Assembly: GCF_014696715.1 (NCBI RefSeq)
Contig: NZ_JACJQO010000012.1
Coordinates: 150,975 to 214,974, forward strand
Direction of reading: 5' to 3'
Length of the DNA: 64,000 nt
Source: Pseudanabaena sp. FACHB-2040
Lineage (GTDB): Bacteria > Cyanobacteriota > Cyanobacteriia > Phormidesmidales > Phormidesmidaceae
Shown here: piece after piece, positions 1-8,581 of the stretch
Numbering within the stretch: position 1 is the stretch's first letter
Layout of the letters: every line of letters starts with the position of its first letter
The notes under the pieces: generated by a model
Database searches by the model: none
Told to the model about the DNA's origin: nothing
What the model saw: the letters and a program-made list of their open reading frames with translations, nothing else
Made by a program: the position numbers and the translations under genes

Positions 1-314
1 ATTTGTGCTTCGGGGTGGCTCTGGTAAAGCATCAACTCGTTACTTACCGAGTCGAATTCGGCGTAGTTTTCCAGGTCGCTAAAGCTAGCATCAAATAGGC
101 ATAGGGTAAAGTCTTGGGCTTGAGGGTTCCAGCCGAAGATTTTGAAGGGGAGGCACCCCATTGGGCCATGTAAAGTCTCCCAGCTCCGGTTAGTCAAGAT
201 TAAAAAGCTCTGGGTTTGCAGGCCCGCTAAGCCGGGAAAAGGTGCGATCGCACCTCTGGCCTCATCCCATGTGGCTTCAGATGTAATAGCCCTACGACTC
301 GAAAAAGACTGCAT
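1..314 (-). CDS. N-terminal part of an unknown protein, cut by the window edge
   Basis: Reading the minus strand from an ATG at 314, the frame stays open for 104 codons to the left edge of the window. The translation starts MQSFSSRRAITSEATWDEAR and is rich in aromatic and acidic residues (for example SWETLHGPMG, then FKIFGWNP, then LENYAEFDSVS), which looks like real protein rather than chance. A HIP1 site lies inside it at about 244-251. I do not recognise the family. The next gene on the left is outside the window, so length, operon and function cannot be judged. The start could also be a later codon. Confidence 0.55.
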   Translation of the reverse strand, partial: MQSFSSRRAITSEATWDEARGAIAPFPGLAGLQTQSFLILTNRSWETLHGPMGCLPFKIFGWNPQAQDFTLCLFDASFSDLENYAEFDSVSNELMLYQSHPEAQ

Positions 315-570
315 AGTTCTTATCCCAATTTGCAGCAACGACGTCAGTCTCAGTTCCTGTCTGCTGTGCCCGGGCCTATCGTTTGCAACAGGCTTAGCGC
401 GTAAGCAATCAGATCCTACAAACTGAGGCTACTCAGGAGTTGACTAGACCTATGAGGATTGGAGCCAGCCTAATTTTTTGCAACTGCCCTCAGCATTTAT
501 CGCATGATAGGGCGACCCTAAGTGGCCTTGCAACCTTTACTCTAGAGCTATACCGCTTGGCCAACGAGGG
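315..570. other. Intergenic region
   Basis: This spacer separates the start of the truncated left-edge gene from the stop of the hybrid kinase, both on the minus strand. It should hold the promoter of the left-edge gene. I see no clear hairpin, tRNA or repeat in it. Confidence 0.4.
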
Positions 571-2562
571 TTAGCGGGTCTCTGTAAGATGGGCGACCGC
601 GCTAGCCAACTGACGCATCTCTACAGGTTTTTGCAAATGCATTTGGTAGCCCGATTCGAGGGCCTGAAGCTGGGTTTCGGGCTGGGTCGATGGGGTAAGT
701 GCGATCGCAGGTAGCGGTTCTTTGAGCCTGCCATCTAGCGCCCGCACCTGTTGAATCAACGTCAAGCCATCGCCATCGGGCAACGCTAGATCGCTGACCA
801 GCACATGGGGCTGAAAAGTCTGCAGCAGAGCCATGGCCTCCTCCATAGAACTAACGGCATTGACCATAGCTCCAGTTCCAGCCAACATGGCGGTATAGAG
901 ATCGCGGGACTCGTCTTCCGCTTCTACCAGCAGTACCCGCACCTCATCTAGTTCAGGTTGCTTCTCTGGGCGATCAGGCGTTTGGCTGGGCAAGGAAATC
1001 TCAGACGTATCATTACTCACCACCAGTTGAGGCAAAAACACGCTAAAAGTAGACCCCTGCCCCGGACCCGGGCTCTCGGCTCGAATACTGCCGCCGTGAA
1101 GCTCGACTAGGTGACGCACAATGGCTAGCCCTAAACCCAGCCCAGTGTAGTTACGCGTGGGGGAGCTATCTCCTTGGTAAAACCGCTCAAACAGATGGGG
1201 CAGAAGGGCAGATTCAATGCCTCTGCCGTTGTCTTGCACTTCAATGTCAATATGGCCGTTGATTCGGTTGAGCCGAACATCAATTCGGCCCCCATGAGGC
1301 GTAAATTTCACAGCATTAGACAGCAGATTCCAGACTACCTGCTGCAGGCGGTTGCGATCGCCCATCACCAGTCCGACCTGCGGAGAGAAATCAGTCACTA
1401 AAAAGATATTCTTTGCCTGCACAGCGGGCAGCATGACCTCAATGGCCGAGAGCACTACAGACCTAACGTCTACAGGTTCAACATTGAGCCGTAGTTCACC
1501 TCGCACAATGCGAGACACATCCAAAACATCTTCAATCAGCCGTTTTAGGGCATCTAAGTTGCGTTGAACGGTTTGAAAGGCCTGTTGCGTCATCTTGTCA
1601 TTCAATTTCCGCCGATGCAGCAGCTGCACCCAGCCCTGCATCGCGTTAAGCGGCGTCCGCAGCTCGTGGGAGAGGGTCGCCAAAAACTCATCTTTAACTC
1701 GGTTGGCTGTTTCCGCCTGCTCCCTAGCCGCTTGTTCCCGTGCCAATAGTTCCTCTCGTTCCTGCTCGGCTTTTTTACGGGCCGTAATGTCGCGCCAGGT
1801 GACGACCACGCCATCGCCAAATTTAGCTGCTCGCACATCCAGGGCTAGCGCCAGTTGAGCCTGCGCTCCGTAGCCCTCATACAGCAGAGACTCCTTGACC
1901 AGCGGCACCCCAGTTTCGACAACTCGGCAATAGGCTTCTAGCAGTCCGGTTTTGGTATGAATGGGAAAGTGCTCACAGAGCAGCTGGCCAGCTTCAACCC
2001 TGCCTGCTGCTGCAAACTGCTGAATAGCGGCGCGATTGACATACTCAATGCGAAAATCGACAATCTTACCACTGCTATTGCGCACCGCAGCATAGATGCC
2101 AAAGCAGTCTAGCATCGTTTCTACCGACACCCTAAAGCGATCTTCGCTGGCCTTTAGGGCTGATTCTGCTCGCAGTCGGGCTTGCCGCTCCTGCCGCTCT
2201 CGCAAAGCTCGTTTAACAGCCAAGATGAGGCGATCCAACCGCTGTTTTAGGACGTAGTCTGTTGCGCCCTGCTTCAGAGTTTCGATGGCTAGCTCTTCGC
2301 CCAAAACACCTGTCACCAGAATGAAGGGAATATCTGGATATTGGCTGCGGATAATCTCTAGAGCGGAAAGACCGTCAAAGTAAGGCAGTGAATAGTCAGC
2401 CAGAATTAGATCGATTTCAGTATTTCTCAAAACTGACAGAAACGTTTCTCGGGTTTCTACGCAGTAAAACTGCCCAGCAATTCCTGCTCCCACCAGAGTA
2501 GAACGAATCATTTCTCGATCAAAAGCAATATCCTCCAGAAGTAGAATGCGTGGATAAGTCAT
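571..2562 (-). CDS. Hybrid sensor histidine kinase with REC domains at both ends
   Basis: A 663-residue two-component protein. An N-terminal receiver domain (about 1-120) has the acidic pair E10-D11 and a likely phospho-acceptor D56 in LILADYSLP. A PAS-like sensing region (about 140-270) and a short coiled coil follow, then a HisKA dimerisation domain with the motif LSHELRTPLNAM around residue 300. The HATPase domain shows N (LSNAVKFTPHGG) and G boxes (DNGRGIE, GLGLGLAI). A second receiver follows with VLVSDLALPDGDG. The absence of membrane segments predicts a cytoplasmic protein driven by the N-terminal receiver, so it probably works inside a phosphorelay with another kinase. The signal is unknown. 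It stands alone, about 450 nt from the next gene. Confidence 0.93.
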   Translation of the reverse strand: MTYPRILLLEDIAFDREMIRSTLVGAGIAGQFYCVETRETFLSVLRNTEIDLILADYSLPYFDGLSALEIIRSQYPDIPFILVTGVLGEELAIETLKQGATDYVLKQRLDRLILAVKRALRERQERQARLRAESALKASEDRFRVSVETMLDCFGIYAAVRNSSGKIVDFRIEYVNRAAIQQFAAAGRVEAGQLLCEHFPIHTKTGLLEAYCRVVETGVPLVKESLLYEGYGAQAQLALALDVRAAKFGDGVVVTWRDITARKKAEQEREELLAREQAAREQAETANRVKDEFLATLSHELRTPLNAMQGWVQLLHRRKLNDKMTQQAFQTVQRNLDALKRLIEDVLDVSRIVRGELRLNVEPVDVRSVVLSAIEVMLPAVQAKNIFLVTDFSPQVGLVMGDRNRLQQVVWNLLSNAVKFTPHGGRIDVRLNRINGHIDIEVQDNGRGIESALLPHLFERFYQGDSSPTRNYTGLGLGLAIVRHLVELHGGSIRAESPGPGQGSTFSVFLPQLVVSNDTSEISLPSQTPDRPEKQPELDEVRVLLVEAEDESRDLYTAMLAGTGAMVNAVSSMEEAMALLQTFQPHVLVSDLALPDGDGLTLIQQVRALDGRLKEPLPAIALTPSTQPETQLQALESGYQMHLQKPVEMRQLASAVAHLTETR

Positions 2563-3007
2563 GGGTTCGGCCCTACAGAAGCAATGAGGAACACACTCAG
2601 AATGGCTAATCTTCAGATCCTAAGCTTTACCCCTAAGCTCTGCTAATGAACGGAGTAGATTAGCTTAAATACTGAAAGAATTGCTGAAATCTAATGGCAA
2701 AACGATTTGAGCTAGGAACATTTCGAAGCAGAATCCTCATCGGTTAGCACCCCTGTAGAATGGCTGATGCAAGCTTGTTTTGGCATCTTCCGGCAGTACC
2801 AATCCTTTAGGGTTTTGCCTCTGTCTTTAACTCCACTTCAGCTCATCCCCTTGCCGTACTCATCCGTCAGCCCTGTCTGCTAGAGTAGGGCACTTCCACA
2901 CGTAGCGCCCCAGCGTAGAAGCGCCCCTTAGGAACGCCTCTATACTGGAGCGCTGCTGCCTTAAAAAGGCAACCAATGGCAGTGGAGGAAGAGACGCTCC
3001 CTACCCG
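2563..3007. other. Intergenic region with inverted repeats downstream of the HCP gene
   Basis: This 445-nt spacer is the upstream region of the hybrid kinase and the 3' region of the carotenoid-protein gene. Near its right end GGAGCG (about 2948-2953) and CGCTCC (about 2995-3000) can pair around an inner TGCCTT/AAGGCA hairpin. On the minus strand this sits just after the HCP stop codon and may act as its 3' end. I see no gene in the rest. Confidence 0.35.
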
Positions 3008-3532
3008 CTAGAGGCTAGGCGTGACGCCTGTTTCTGCTTGGGTTGGGGTTGGCTTAACCTGGCTATAGCCCATGCGGCTGGCTGCTTCCCGCAGGAACGA
3101 AATCTGCTCCTGAAACTCTAAGCCTTCGATCTGCTTTAGCACCTGCTGAACTGCATCACTAGGGGCATAGTCGCCAGGCATATCTACAACTCGCTTGCCC
3201 ATTTCTTCTGCCCAGACGTACCAGACCAATAGCTGGTTATTGGGAGACAGGCCACCATAGGTGTGAGATTGGGGGGTGTCGGCTCCGTTGGCAATAGCTC
3301 GCATAGTGTTGAGCTGGTCTTCTTGAGACTGGCCGTACAGTTCTTCGATCAGGGGCTCAGCTAGATTGAGATCGGTTGCTTCGGGGGCGGCTGGGGTGAC
3401 AGAGCCGCCCATTTTCTCGTAGATATAGTAGAGCAGCGCTAGCTTGTCATCGGTGCCTAAATCGCTGTAGTGCTTGAAGAGATCCATGACGGACTTAGAC
3501 TGAATCTGTTCAAAGTTGGATTGTTGGGGCAT
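3008..3532 (-). CDS. Helical carotenoid protein (OCP N-terminal-domain homologue)
   Basis: A 174-residue homologue of the N-terminal, carotenoid-binding domain of orange carotenoid protein, without the C-terminal NTF2-like domain. The run SPNNQLLVWYVWAEEMG aligns with the OCP segment carrying its conserved carotenoid-contact Trp, and the region after it (DAVQQVLKQIEGLEFQEQI) matches the second four-helix half. Such free-standing HCPs bind one carotenoid and act in quenching singlet oxygen or, in some clades, excitation energy; which applies here cannot be told. I chose the ATG at 3532 because a GAGGAA ribosome site precedes it; a GTG 15 nt earlier overlaps that site. No NTF2-like C-terminal-domain partner lies in the window. 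The C-terminal tail is Thr/Pro rich. Confidence 0.9.
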   Translation of the reverse strand: MPQQSNFEQIQSKSVMDLFKHYSDLGTDDKLALLYYIYEKMGGSVTPAAPEATDLNLAEPLIEELYGQSQEDQLNTMRAIANGADTPQSHTYGGLSPNNQLLVWYVWAEEMGKRVVDMPGDYAPSDAVQQVLKQIEGLEFQEQISFLREAASRMGYSQVKPTPTQAETGVTPSL

Positions 3533-3624
3533 AACAGTTTTCCTCACTAAATAAATAATTTCAAAACAAGCTAATTAAACAAAGCATCAGCAAATGCTTG
3601 TAAGCCGATCTAGCTGAACTGGGG

Positions 3625-3879
3625 TTAAAGCTCAGACTTAGAATCAGGCGCAATTTCAATGCCGCCTGAGGATATTACACGCTGTTGCTCAGTGATTAAA
3701 TCTTCCAGCGACTGAACTTTAATGCCGAGACCGCTGCAAGCGGTTCTAAGCGCGTCTAAAAACCGGTTGGTATCGGTACCAAAGCCGCACTGGTGGGATG
3801 CGATCGCAAGTCCGTGTTCAGCGTTTGACTTGGCGCAGTCCACTAGCTCTATGCCCGTCAAGGGTTGGGATGAGGCCAT
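3625..3879 (-). CDS. Small conserved cyanobacterial protein of unknown function
   Basis: An 84-residue soluble protein, taken to start at MASSQPLTGIELVDC; a longer frame can be read from a TTG at 3924. I have the impression of similar short proteins in other cyanobacteria, with the same start and a conserved QCGFG segment, but I cannot name a function. It contains three cysteines (DCAKS, HQCGFG, ACSGL) and ends with an acidic tail. It lies 92 nt upstream of the HCP gene on the same strand, so the two may share a transcript. Confidence 0.6.
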   Translation of the reverse strand: MASSQPLTGIELVDCAKSNAEHGLAIASHQCGFGTDTNRFLDALRTACSGLGIKVQSLEDLITEQQRVISSGGIEIAPDSKSEL

Positions 3880-4280
3880 ATTGATTGCAGATGATAACTT
3901 CTTTTCCTTTGTCTCCCTAGCCAATTCTCAGGTACTAATCTTTAGCAGCTAAGTTGATTAGATGGATTTTGGATTTGTAGGCGTTGACGAAACTCAGCCT
4001 TCAGCCTTAGCCTTACGGGTTATAGATAGTAAGACTAAGCGTTCTAGTTCAGTCAAATGCATTAGTAGCAAATTGCCATCTAACCAGAGGAACATTCCGG
4101 TTCTGCTCACTCGTCTTTGTGCCTTTTTACATACCTTTGCATACCCCTGTTGTTAATCGACCTCTGCCGATCGAATCCTTGCTGTGGGCGAAATCACAGC
4201 AGAAATCCATCATCGGACGGATGGGTAAAAAGCCTCTATTTTGTTCAACTGGGAAGGGTGATTTAGGAAATCTAAACAGT
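3880..4280. other. Divergent intergenic region upstream of dps
   Basis: About 400 nt between the small minus-strand gene and dps. It must carry the promoters of both. A frame in phase with dps stays open back to 4119, but that stretch looks non-coding and lacks a family match. No clear operator or RNA structure was seen. Confidence 0.35.
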
Positions 4281-4814
4281 ATGCGCCCCCTCAATATTGG
4301 ACTCTCCGAAGAACAGCGGAACGGTGTAATTCAGCTATTGAATTCTGACTTAGCTGATGCTTATCTGCTGCTGATCAAAACCAAGAAATACCACTGGGAT
4401 GTGGTAGGTCCTCAGTTTCGGACCCTGCATCAACTGCTAGAAGAGCATTATCAAGCGCTAACTGAAAGCATTGATGCGATCGCAGAGCGGGTTCGGGCGC
4501 TGGGCGGCTATCCTCTAGGAACCGCAGAGAGCTTCCTGAAGTCTGCCTCTTTGAAGGAGCACCCCGGCGATCTGCCCAACGGTAATCTGATGGTCGAGCG
4601 CCTTGCCTCTGACCACGAGCAAGTTATTCGGAACTTCCGTCAGCACGTTGACCAGTGCTCTGAAGAGTTCCATGACGAAGGCACCGCTGACTTCCTGACC
4701 GGCCTGATGGAGCAGCATGAAGAGATGAACTGGATGCTGCGCTCCTTCCTCGAAGGCGAATCGCTTCAACCCTCGGGTGGGCGTGAGTCTGCCAACGATT
4801 TGGCAGGCGTCTAA
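4281..4814 (+). CDS. dps: Dps-family ferritin-like DNA-binding stress protein
   Basis: A 177-residue member of the Dps/ferritin-like family, which forms 12-subunit shells that oxidise Fe(II) with peroxide, store iron and can coat DNA. The typical Dps core is visible: KTKKYHWDVVGPQFRTLHQLLEEHY carries the first ferroxidase ligands (HW, then H and E), and SIDAIAERVRALGG supplies the Asp/Glu ligands from the second helix. LASDHEQVIRNFR and EQHEEMNWMLRSFLEG complete the four-helix bundle. I start it at the ATG at 4281 (MRPLNIGL), where family similarity begins. A strong terminator follows. Placement near the HCP gene suggests an oxidative-stress neighbourhood. Confidence 0.93.
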   Translation: MRPLNIGLSEEQRNGVIQLLNSDLADAYLLLIKTKKYHWDVVGPQFRTLHQLLEEHYQALTESIDAIAERVRALGGYPLGTAESFLKSASLKEHPGDLPNGNLMVERLASDHEQVIRNFRQHVDQCSEEFHDEGTADFLTGLMEQHEEMNWMLRSFLEGESLQPSGGRESANDLAGV

Positions 4815-4870
4815 ATCTAACTCCCGAATCTACCTTTAATTCATCGCCTCACATTGCTTGAATAATGACT

Positions 4871-4909
4871 GCCGTAGAGACGTTCATGACTGCGTCCCTA
4901 CGGCTTTTT
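4871..4909 (+). terminator. Rho-independent terminator of dps
   Basis: GCCGTAG (4871-4877) pairs with CTACGGC (4898-4904), and an inner GACG/CGTC extends the stem. TTTTT follows at 4905. The 3' arm contains the stop codon of the convergent aspartoacylase-like gene. Confidence 0.8.
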
Positions 4910-5971
4910 GTCTGTAGAGGCAATATGAACCAGCGCATCCCCCTGGTTGACCAGGGGATTTTGACCGTGCCCAATCACCAGACCCTCAAGCGGGCTATGA
5001 ATTGTGGCCAGACGATCGCCAAACGTATCCGAAATAAAGCCCATTCGCTGCCGTTTCTGGACCGGTTCGCCTAATCTAACCTCACGGTGCCAAATGCCCC
5101 CTCGCGAGGCCCGTACCCACTTTGTCTGGTGAGACTCAAGCTGCATAACAGGATCTGGTAGGTTCGGCGTATCGTACATGCCCAGGTAGGTCATCACTCG
5201 ATTAATGCCCTCAACCCCCATCTGAATAGCGCTTTCGTTAAAACGCAGCGCTTCACCGGCCTCATACAACAGCGTCGGAATGTTGCGCCGGGTCGCCGCC
5301 TGCCGCAACGACCCATCCCGAACTGAAGCGTGCAGCATGATCGGTGCCCCAAAGGCTTGAGCAAAGGCATAGGTGGGCGGGTCGAGCAAATTGGCCCGAA
5401 TCTGGGGCAGGTTGATGCGGTGAATAGCGGCAGTGTGCAGGTCAATACCGTAGTCACACTGGCTAACCACTTCCCGCATAAACAGAGCCGCTAAACGGGC
5501 TGCTAAAGAACCGCGCATAGACCCTGGAAAAGAGCGGTTTAAGTCGCGGCGATCGGGCAGATAGCGAGACTGCTCTAGCAAGCCAAAAATGTTGACAACC
5601 GGCACTGCAATGACGCTTCCACAAAGAGCTGTAGGCTTTACCGATTTAAGCAGGCGGCGAATAATCTCTACCCCATTGAGTTCATCGCCATGAATAGCTG
5701 CACTGAGCCATAGCTTAGGGCCAGGTTTGCGGCCGTTTAGCACCGTTACCGGCAGAGACAGCAGCGTACCAGTCGGCAAGCGCGCCACCGGAATGTCTAT
5801 CTTGCGGCGCTTACCGGGCAAGACAATCTCCCCCGCCACTGTAAGCGGCCCGACAATATAAGCTTGCTGCGGCACGGACGACTGGAGAGCCTGCTGCTCC
5901 TCCATGCCCGCCGCTGCCCCAAGCTGAGCCAACGGCTCCTCGGCATCTTTCAACGGTGAGTTAACCTCCAA
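4898..5971 (-). CDS. Succinylglutamate desuccinylase/aspartoacylase-family zinc hydrolase
   Basis: A 357-residue AstE/AspA-like zinc carboxypeptidase-fold protein. The zinc site is visible as AAIHGDELNG (HxxE) and the later His in GIDLHTAA, with the conserved DLNRSFPG substrate-binding segment between them. LLYEAGEALRFNE supplies the catalytic Glu region. A C-terminal all-beta domain (about 270-350) resembles the usual AstE accessory domain. These enzymes cleave N-acyl amino acids, but the substrate of this subfamily is unknown. The first 35 residues are low-complexity and may not be translated; a later start is possible. It converges on dps and its stop lies inside the dps terminator stem. 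Confidence 0.85.
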   Translation of the reverse strand: MEVNSPLKDAEEPLAQLGAAAGMEEQQALQSSVPQQAYIVGPLTVAGEIVLPGKRRKIDIPVARLPTGTLLSLPVTVLNGRKPGPKLWLSAAIHGDELNGVEIIRRLLKSVKPTALCGSVIAVPVVNIFGLLEQSRYLPDRRDLNRSFPGSMRGSLAARLAALFMREVVSQCDYGIDLHTAAIHRINLPQIRANLLDPPTYAFAQAFGAPIMLHASVRDGSLRQAATRRNIPTLLYEAGEALRFNESAIQMGVEGINRVMTYLGMYDTPNLPDPVMQLESHQTKWVRASRGGIWHREVRLGEPVQKRQRMGFISDTFGDRLATIHSPLEGLVIGHGQNPLVNQGDALVHIASTDKKP

Positions 5972-6346
5972 GGCAACTCCACTGCGCTCAATATAGCGGA
6001 GGGGGAAGAGGGGTGGATGGGTAAATGGTGTGGATGGGTAGGGGGCAGCTTGTGCTTGCGTATCCCTGTGTACTCACTACTGTCACTTCTTTGATTTTCC
6101 CCACCTTCCCCGCGTCCCTGTGGCTCCTTGGATTGCGTCTTCAGAAAGAGCTAATTTCTGCCGGTTGACCGACGCAGAGCCGGGCTCAGCCTCACCATAG
6201 TGGTAGTAGGGTTAGCGGGCTAACCTAACAATCTTGGACAGAATCGAAACCTTTCCTGTCTTTTTGCTGCTTTTGGCTGGAATTGGGTCATGTTGAAGCA
6301 ATAGCAGGCTGGGGGCTCGTTCTTTCTTTTTAACTTTCGGGGCTCT
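5972..6346. other. Divergent intergenic region
   Basis: A 375-nt spacer between the starts of the aspartoacylase-like gene and the WG-repeat gene, so it holds two divergent promoters. Part of it (about 6000-6050) is a G-rich GGATGGGT-type tract. No gene or clear hairpin was seen. Confidence 0.35.
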
Positions 6347-7468
6347 ATGATGCTGACGTTAAAACAGGGCAAGGCTCAGCTGTGGGCTTGGGTTGGCTTG
6401 CCGCTTTTGGGCTTAACGGGCTGTGGTTTGGAGATGACGGAGCGTTATCCTGACCAGGCGGTGTCAATGGTACAGTTCATAGAGCCTAACCTTCAGCATT
6501 TGAGCCTCATGACCAGTCCTTTGTTGTTTGACGCCGCCAGTGACTTTTCGGGCGGGGTGGCGATGGTGCGTGCAGGCGAGACCGTTGGCTATATTGACCA
6601 CAACGGCAGCCTGGTCATCAGCGTGGCGGATCAGAACGTGACAGTGGCCACGGATTTTGCTGAGGATTTGGCGGTAGCTCGGGTGGGAGAGTACTACGGC
6701 TATATCGATCGGGCTGGAGACTGGTCGATTGAGGTGCAGTTTCGACAGGCTAAGCCTTTTTCGGAAGGGTTGGCTGCTGTGCAGAGAGGTAATCAGTACG
6801 GCTTTATCAACCGGGCTGGGGAATGGGTGATTGAGCCTCAGTTTGACCTGGCGGAGAGTTTTTCTAACGGCCTGGCGATGGTTAAAACTGGCGGGCTTTA
6901 TGGCTATGTTGATCCGACGGGCAGGCAGGCAATTCCGGCCCAATATCAGGATGGCTGGAGCTTTTCGGAGTCGCTGGCTGTGGTCAAGAGCCGGGGGGAT
7001 GGACAGTATGGCTATCTCAGCCGGGAGGGCAGAGTTGCGATCGCACCCGCCTACGATGGAGCCTTTAATTTCTCAGAAGGGCTAGCCCGCGTGCGGCAGG
7101 GCAACAAATTTGGCTATATCGATGCTGCTGGCAAGACGGTTATTGACTTTACCCTCGACTTTGCCGCCGATTTTTCGGAAGGGCTGGCGGTGGCGCTGCT
7201 AGATGGCAAGTGGGGCTATGTGGATACAGCTGGAAATGTGGTTATTCCCCCGCAGTTTGACTATGCGGCTGACTTTTCTGAGGGGCTAGCGGCTGTGCAG
7301 ATCGACGGGCTTTACGGCTTTATCGACAAAACTGGGAAGTGGGCTATTCCGCCCAAGTTTACCAATGTGGGCCGCTTTTCAGAAGGCCATGCGCGAGTGC
7401 AGATGGACAACCGCTGGGGCTTTATCGACCCCGAAGGCAACTTGCTCACCGGGGCAACTTCTCGATAG
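6347..7468 (+). CDS. WG-repeat lipoprotein
   Basis: A 373-residue exported repeat protein. The N-terminus has a hydrophobic signal (WAWVGLPLLGLTGCG) with a lipobox-like LTGC, so it is probably a lipoprotein. The rest is built from about nine WG-type repeats of about 35 residues, each centred on GYID-x-x-G followed by IxPQFxxAxxFSEGLAxV. Only two copies keep a true WG pair (KWGYVD, RWGFID); the others have YG or FG. Such repeats form beta propeller-like or beta-hairpin arrays and are assumed to bind protein partners; no activity is known. It is followed on the same strand, 102 nt later, by another lipoprotein gene. Confidence 0.88.
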   Translation: MMLTLKQGKAQLWAWVGLPLLGLTGCGLEMTERYPDQAVSMVQFIEPNLQHLSLMTSPLLFDAASDFSGGVAMVRAGETVGYIDHNGSLVISVADQNVTVATDFAEDLAVARVGEYYGYIDRAGDWSIEVQFRQAKPFSEGLAAVQRGNQYGFINRAGEWVIEPQFDLAESFSNGLAMVKTGGLYGYVDPTGRQAIPAQYQDGWSFSESLAVVKSRGDGQYGYLSREGRVAIAPAYDGAFNFSEGLARVRQGNKFGYIDAAGKTVIDFTLDFAADFSEGLAVALLDGKWGYVDTAGNVVIPPQFDYAADFSEGLAAVQIDGLYGFIDKTGKWAIPPKFTNVGRFSEGHARVQMDNRWGFIDPEGNLLTGATSR

Positions 7469-7570
7469 GCCCGTAATTTTTAACCTGTAGTTTTTAATAG
7501 GTGAATAGCGGTCAAGAATTGCCTAGCATGATGTAGCATTCTGCCATGTTAGGGAGGTCTAGTTTGGGCT

Positions 7571-8308
7571 ATGGTTCATCCGCAGATCAGTATTAGTTGT
7601 CTTAGTCTGACTTTGCTTTTGAGCACCAGTCTGGTGGGATGCAGCCGCACAGCGCAGTCGCCCGATGCAGCGATCGCAACCCCTGTGGCGTCTACCCCCA
7701 CTCAGACAGAAGTCTCAGCCGCAACCCTTCTGCAGCCAGACGAAGGCACCCCCATCAACCCACCTCGGGCGGCAATGCTGACGGGTGAGGAGGCCGATGC
7801 CGAGGTGAACTTGCGATCGCAGCCCACCACCCAAGCCGATGTCCTTGGGGTGGGCACTGTTGGGGAACAGGTGCAGCTATTACGGTTGGTCGTGGGGGAA
7901 GGCGGCTACACCTGGTATTACGTCAATTCCCCGGCGGCCAGTGCCGCTGGCTGGGTGCGGGGCGACTTCATCAATCTGGGCAACGCCGCCAGCGCCCTAC
8001 CCGATACTGCCGCTGCCAGCCCGACCACCTGTGGCCAAGAGAAGCAGGCCGCCTTCTTTGAAACCAAGACTTTTTTGGTCTACATCTGCGAGACGGCTGA
8101 CGGTCTACGCTACCTCAGCACCAATAAGCAAACCCGCGAATCTCTTGCCCTAACGGAGGTGCAGGAGAGTCAGGGCACCTATGTCGCTATCAACGGCAGC
8201 TACCAGTATCACGTTAACGACGGCACCTTGGCGCTTTACCAGGTCGATAAGGGTGAGTACACCCAAATGGCCGGGGAGGCCGTAGTTAAGCATGAGCGGG
8301 CGAAATAA
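7571..8308 (+). CDS. SH3-domain lipoprotein
   Basis: A 245-residue exported protein with a signal peptide ending in a lipobox (STSLVGCS). After a Thr/Pro/Ala-rich linker, residues about 70-135 form a bacterial SH3-type domain (DAEVNLRSQPTTQADVLG, then GWVRGDFINL), a fold often linked to cell-wall binding. The C-terminal half (about 150-235) is a conserved cyanobacterial region with CGQEKQAAFFETKTFLVYIC, whose two Cys could form a disulphide in the periplasm. Function unknown; an envelope role is inferred from architecture only. Confidence 0.82.
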   Translation: MVHPQISISCLSLTLLLSTSLVGCSRTAQSPDAAIATPVASTPTQTEVSAATLLQPDEGTPINPPRAAMLTGEEADAEVNLRSQPTTQADVLGVGTVGEQVQLLRLVVGEGGYTWYYVNSPAASAAGWVRGDFINLGNAASALPDTAAASPTTCGQEKQAAFFETKTFLVYICETADGLRYLSTNKQTRESLALTEVQESQGTYVAINGSYQYHVNDGTLALYQVDKGEYTQMAGEAVVKHERAK

Positions 8309-8543
8309 GAGGGTGAGAATGTATTAATTTTTACTTGTCTTTGAGGATCAGATGATCTACTATCAATCCTCATAGCTGTGTCTGTGCAGCTTGTTTTTCC
8401 CCGAAAACCTGGTCTGACGCTACCGGAAGGTGATTGGACCCACCCACCGATAGCTGACCCGACAGCAGATCCACCTGCTGTACGGGCTGCCTTAATTTTA
8501 GGCTGCCCTACTGCTTGCTCATGTCTGGCGTGACCCGTTTTTC

Positions 8544-8576
8544 GGGGATTCCTATCCACCGCGTTAAGGAATCCCC
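8544..8576 (+). repeat. Perfect 9-bp inverted repeat just before a start codon
   Basis: GGGGATTCC (8544-8552) and GGAATCCCC (8568-8576) pair perfectly around a 15-nt loop. The ATG of the next gene is only five bases after the second arm, so no free Shine-Dalgarno site remains. It may gate translation, or be the terminator-like end of an upstream transcript. The loop has no obvious motif. Confidence 0.5.
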
Positions 8577-8581
8577 TTAAA

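Noticed and set aside
4119..4280. An N-terminal extension of Dps
   Set aside because: The added 54 residues are unlike the family and the conserved Dps start is at 4281.
8236..8559. A 107-codon minus-strand frame after the SH3 lipoprotein gene
   Set aside because: It overlaps the end of a real gene and the 8544 inverted repeat, and has an unlikely Arg/Gly/Ser composition.
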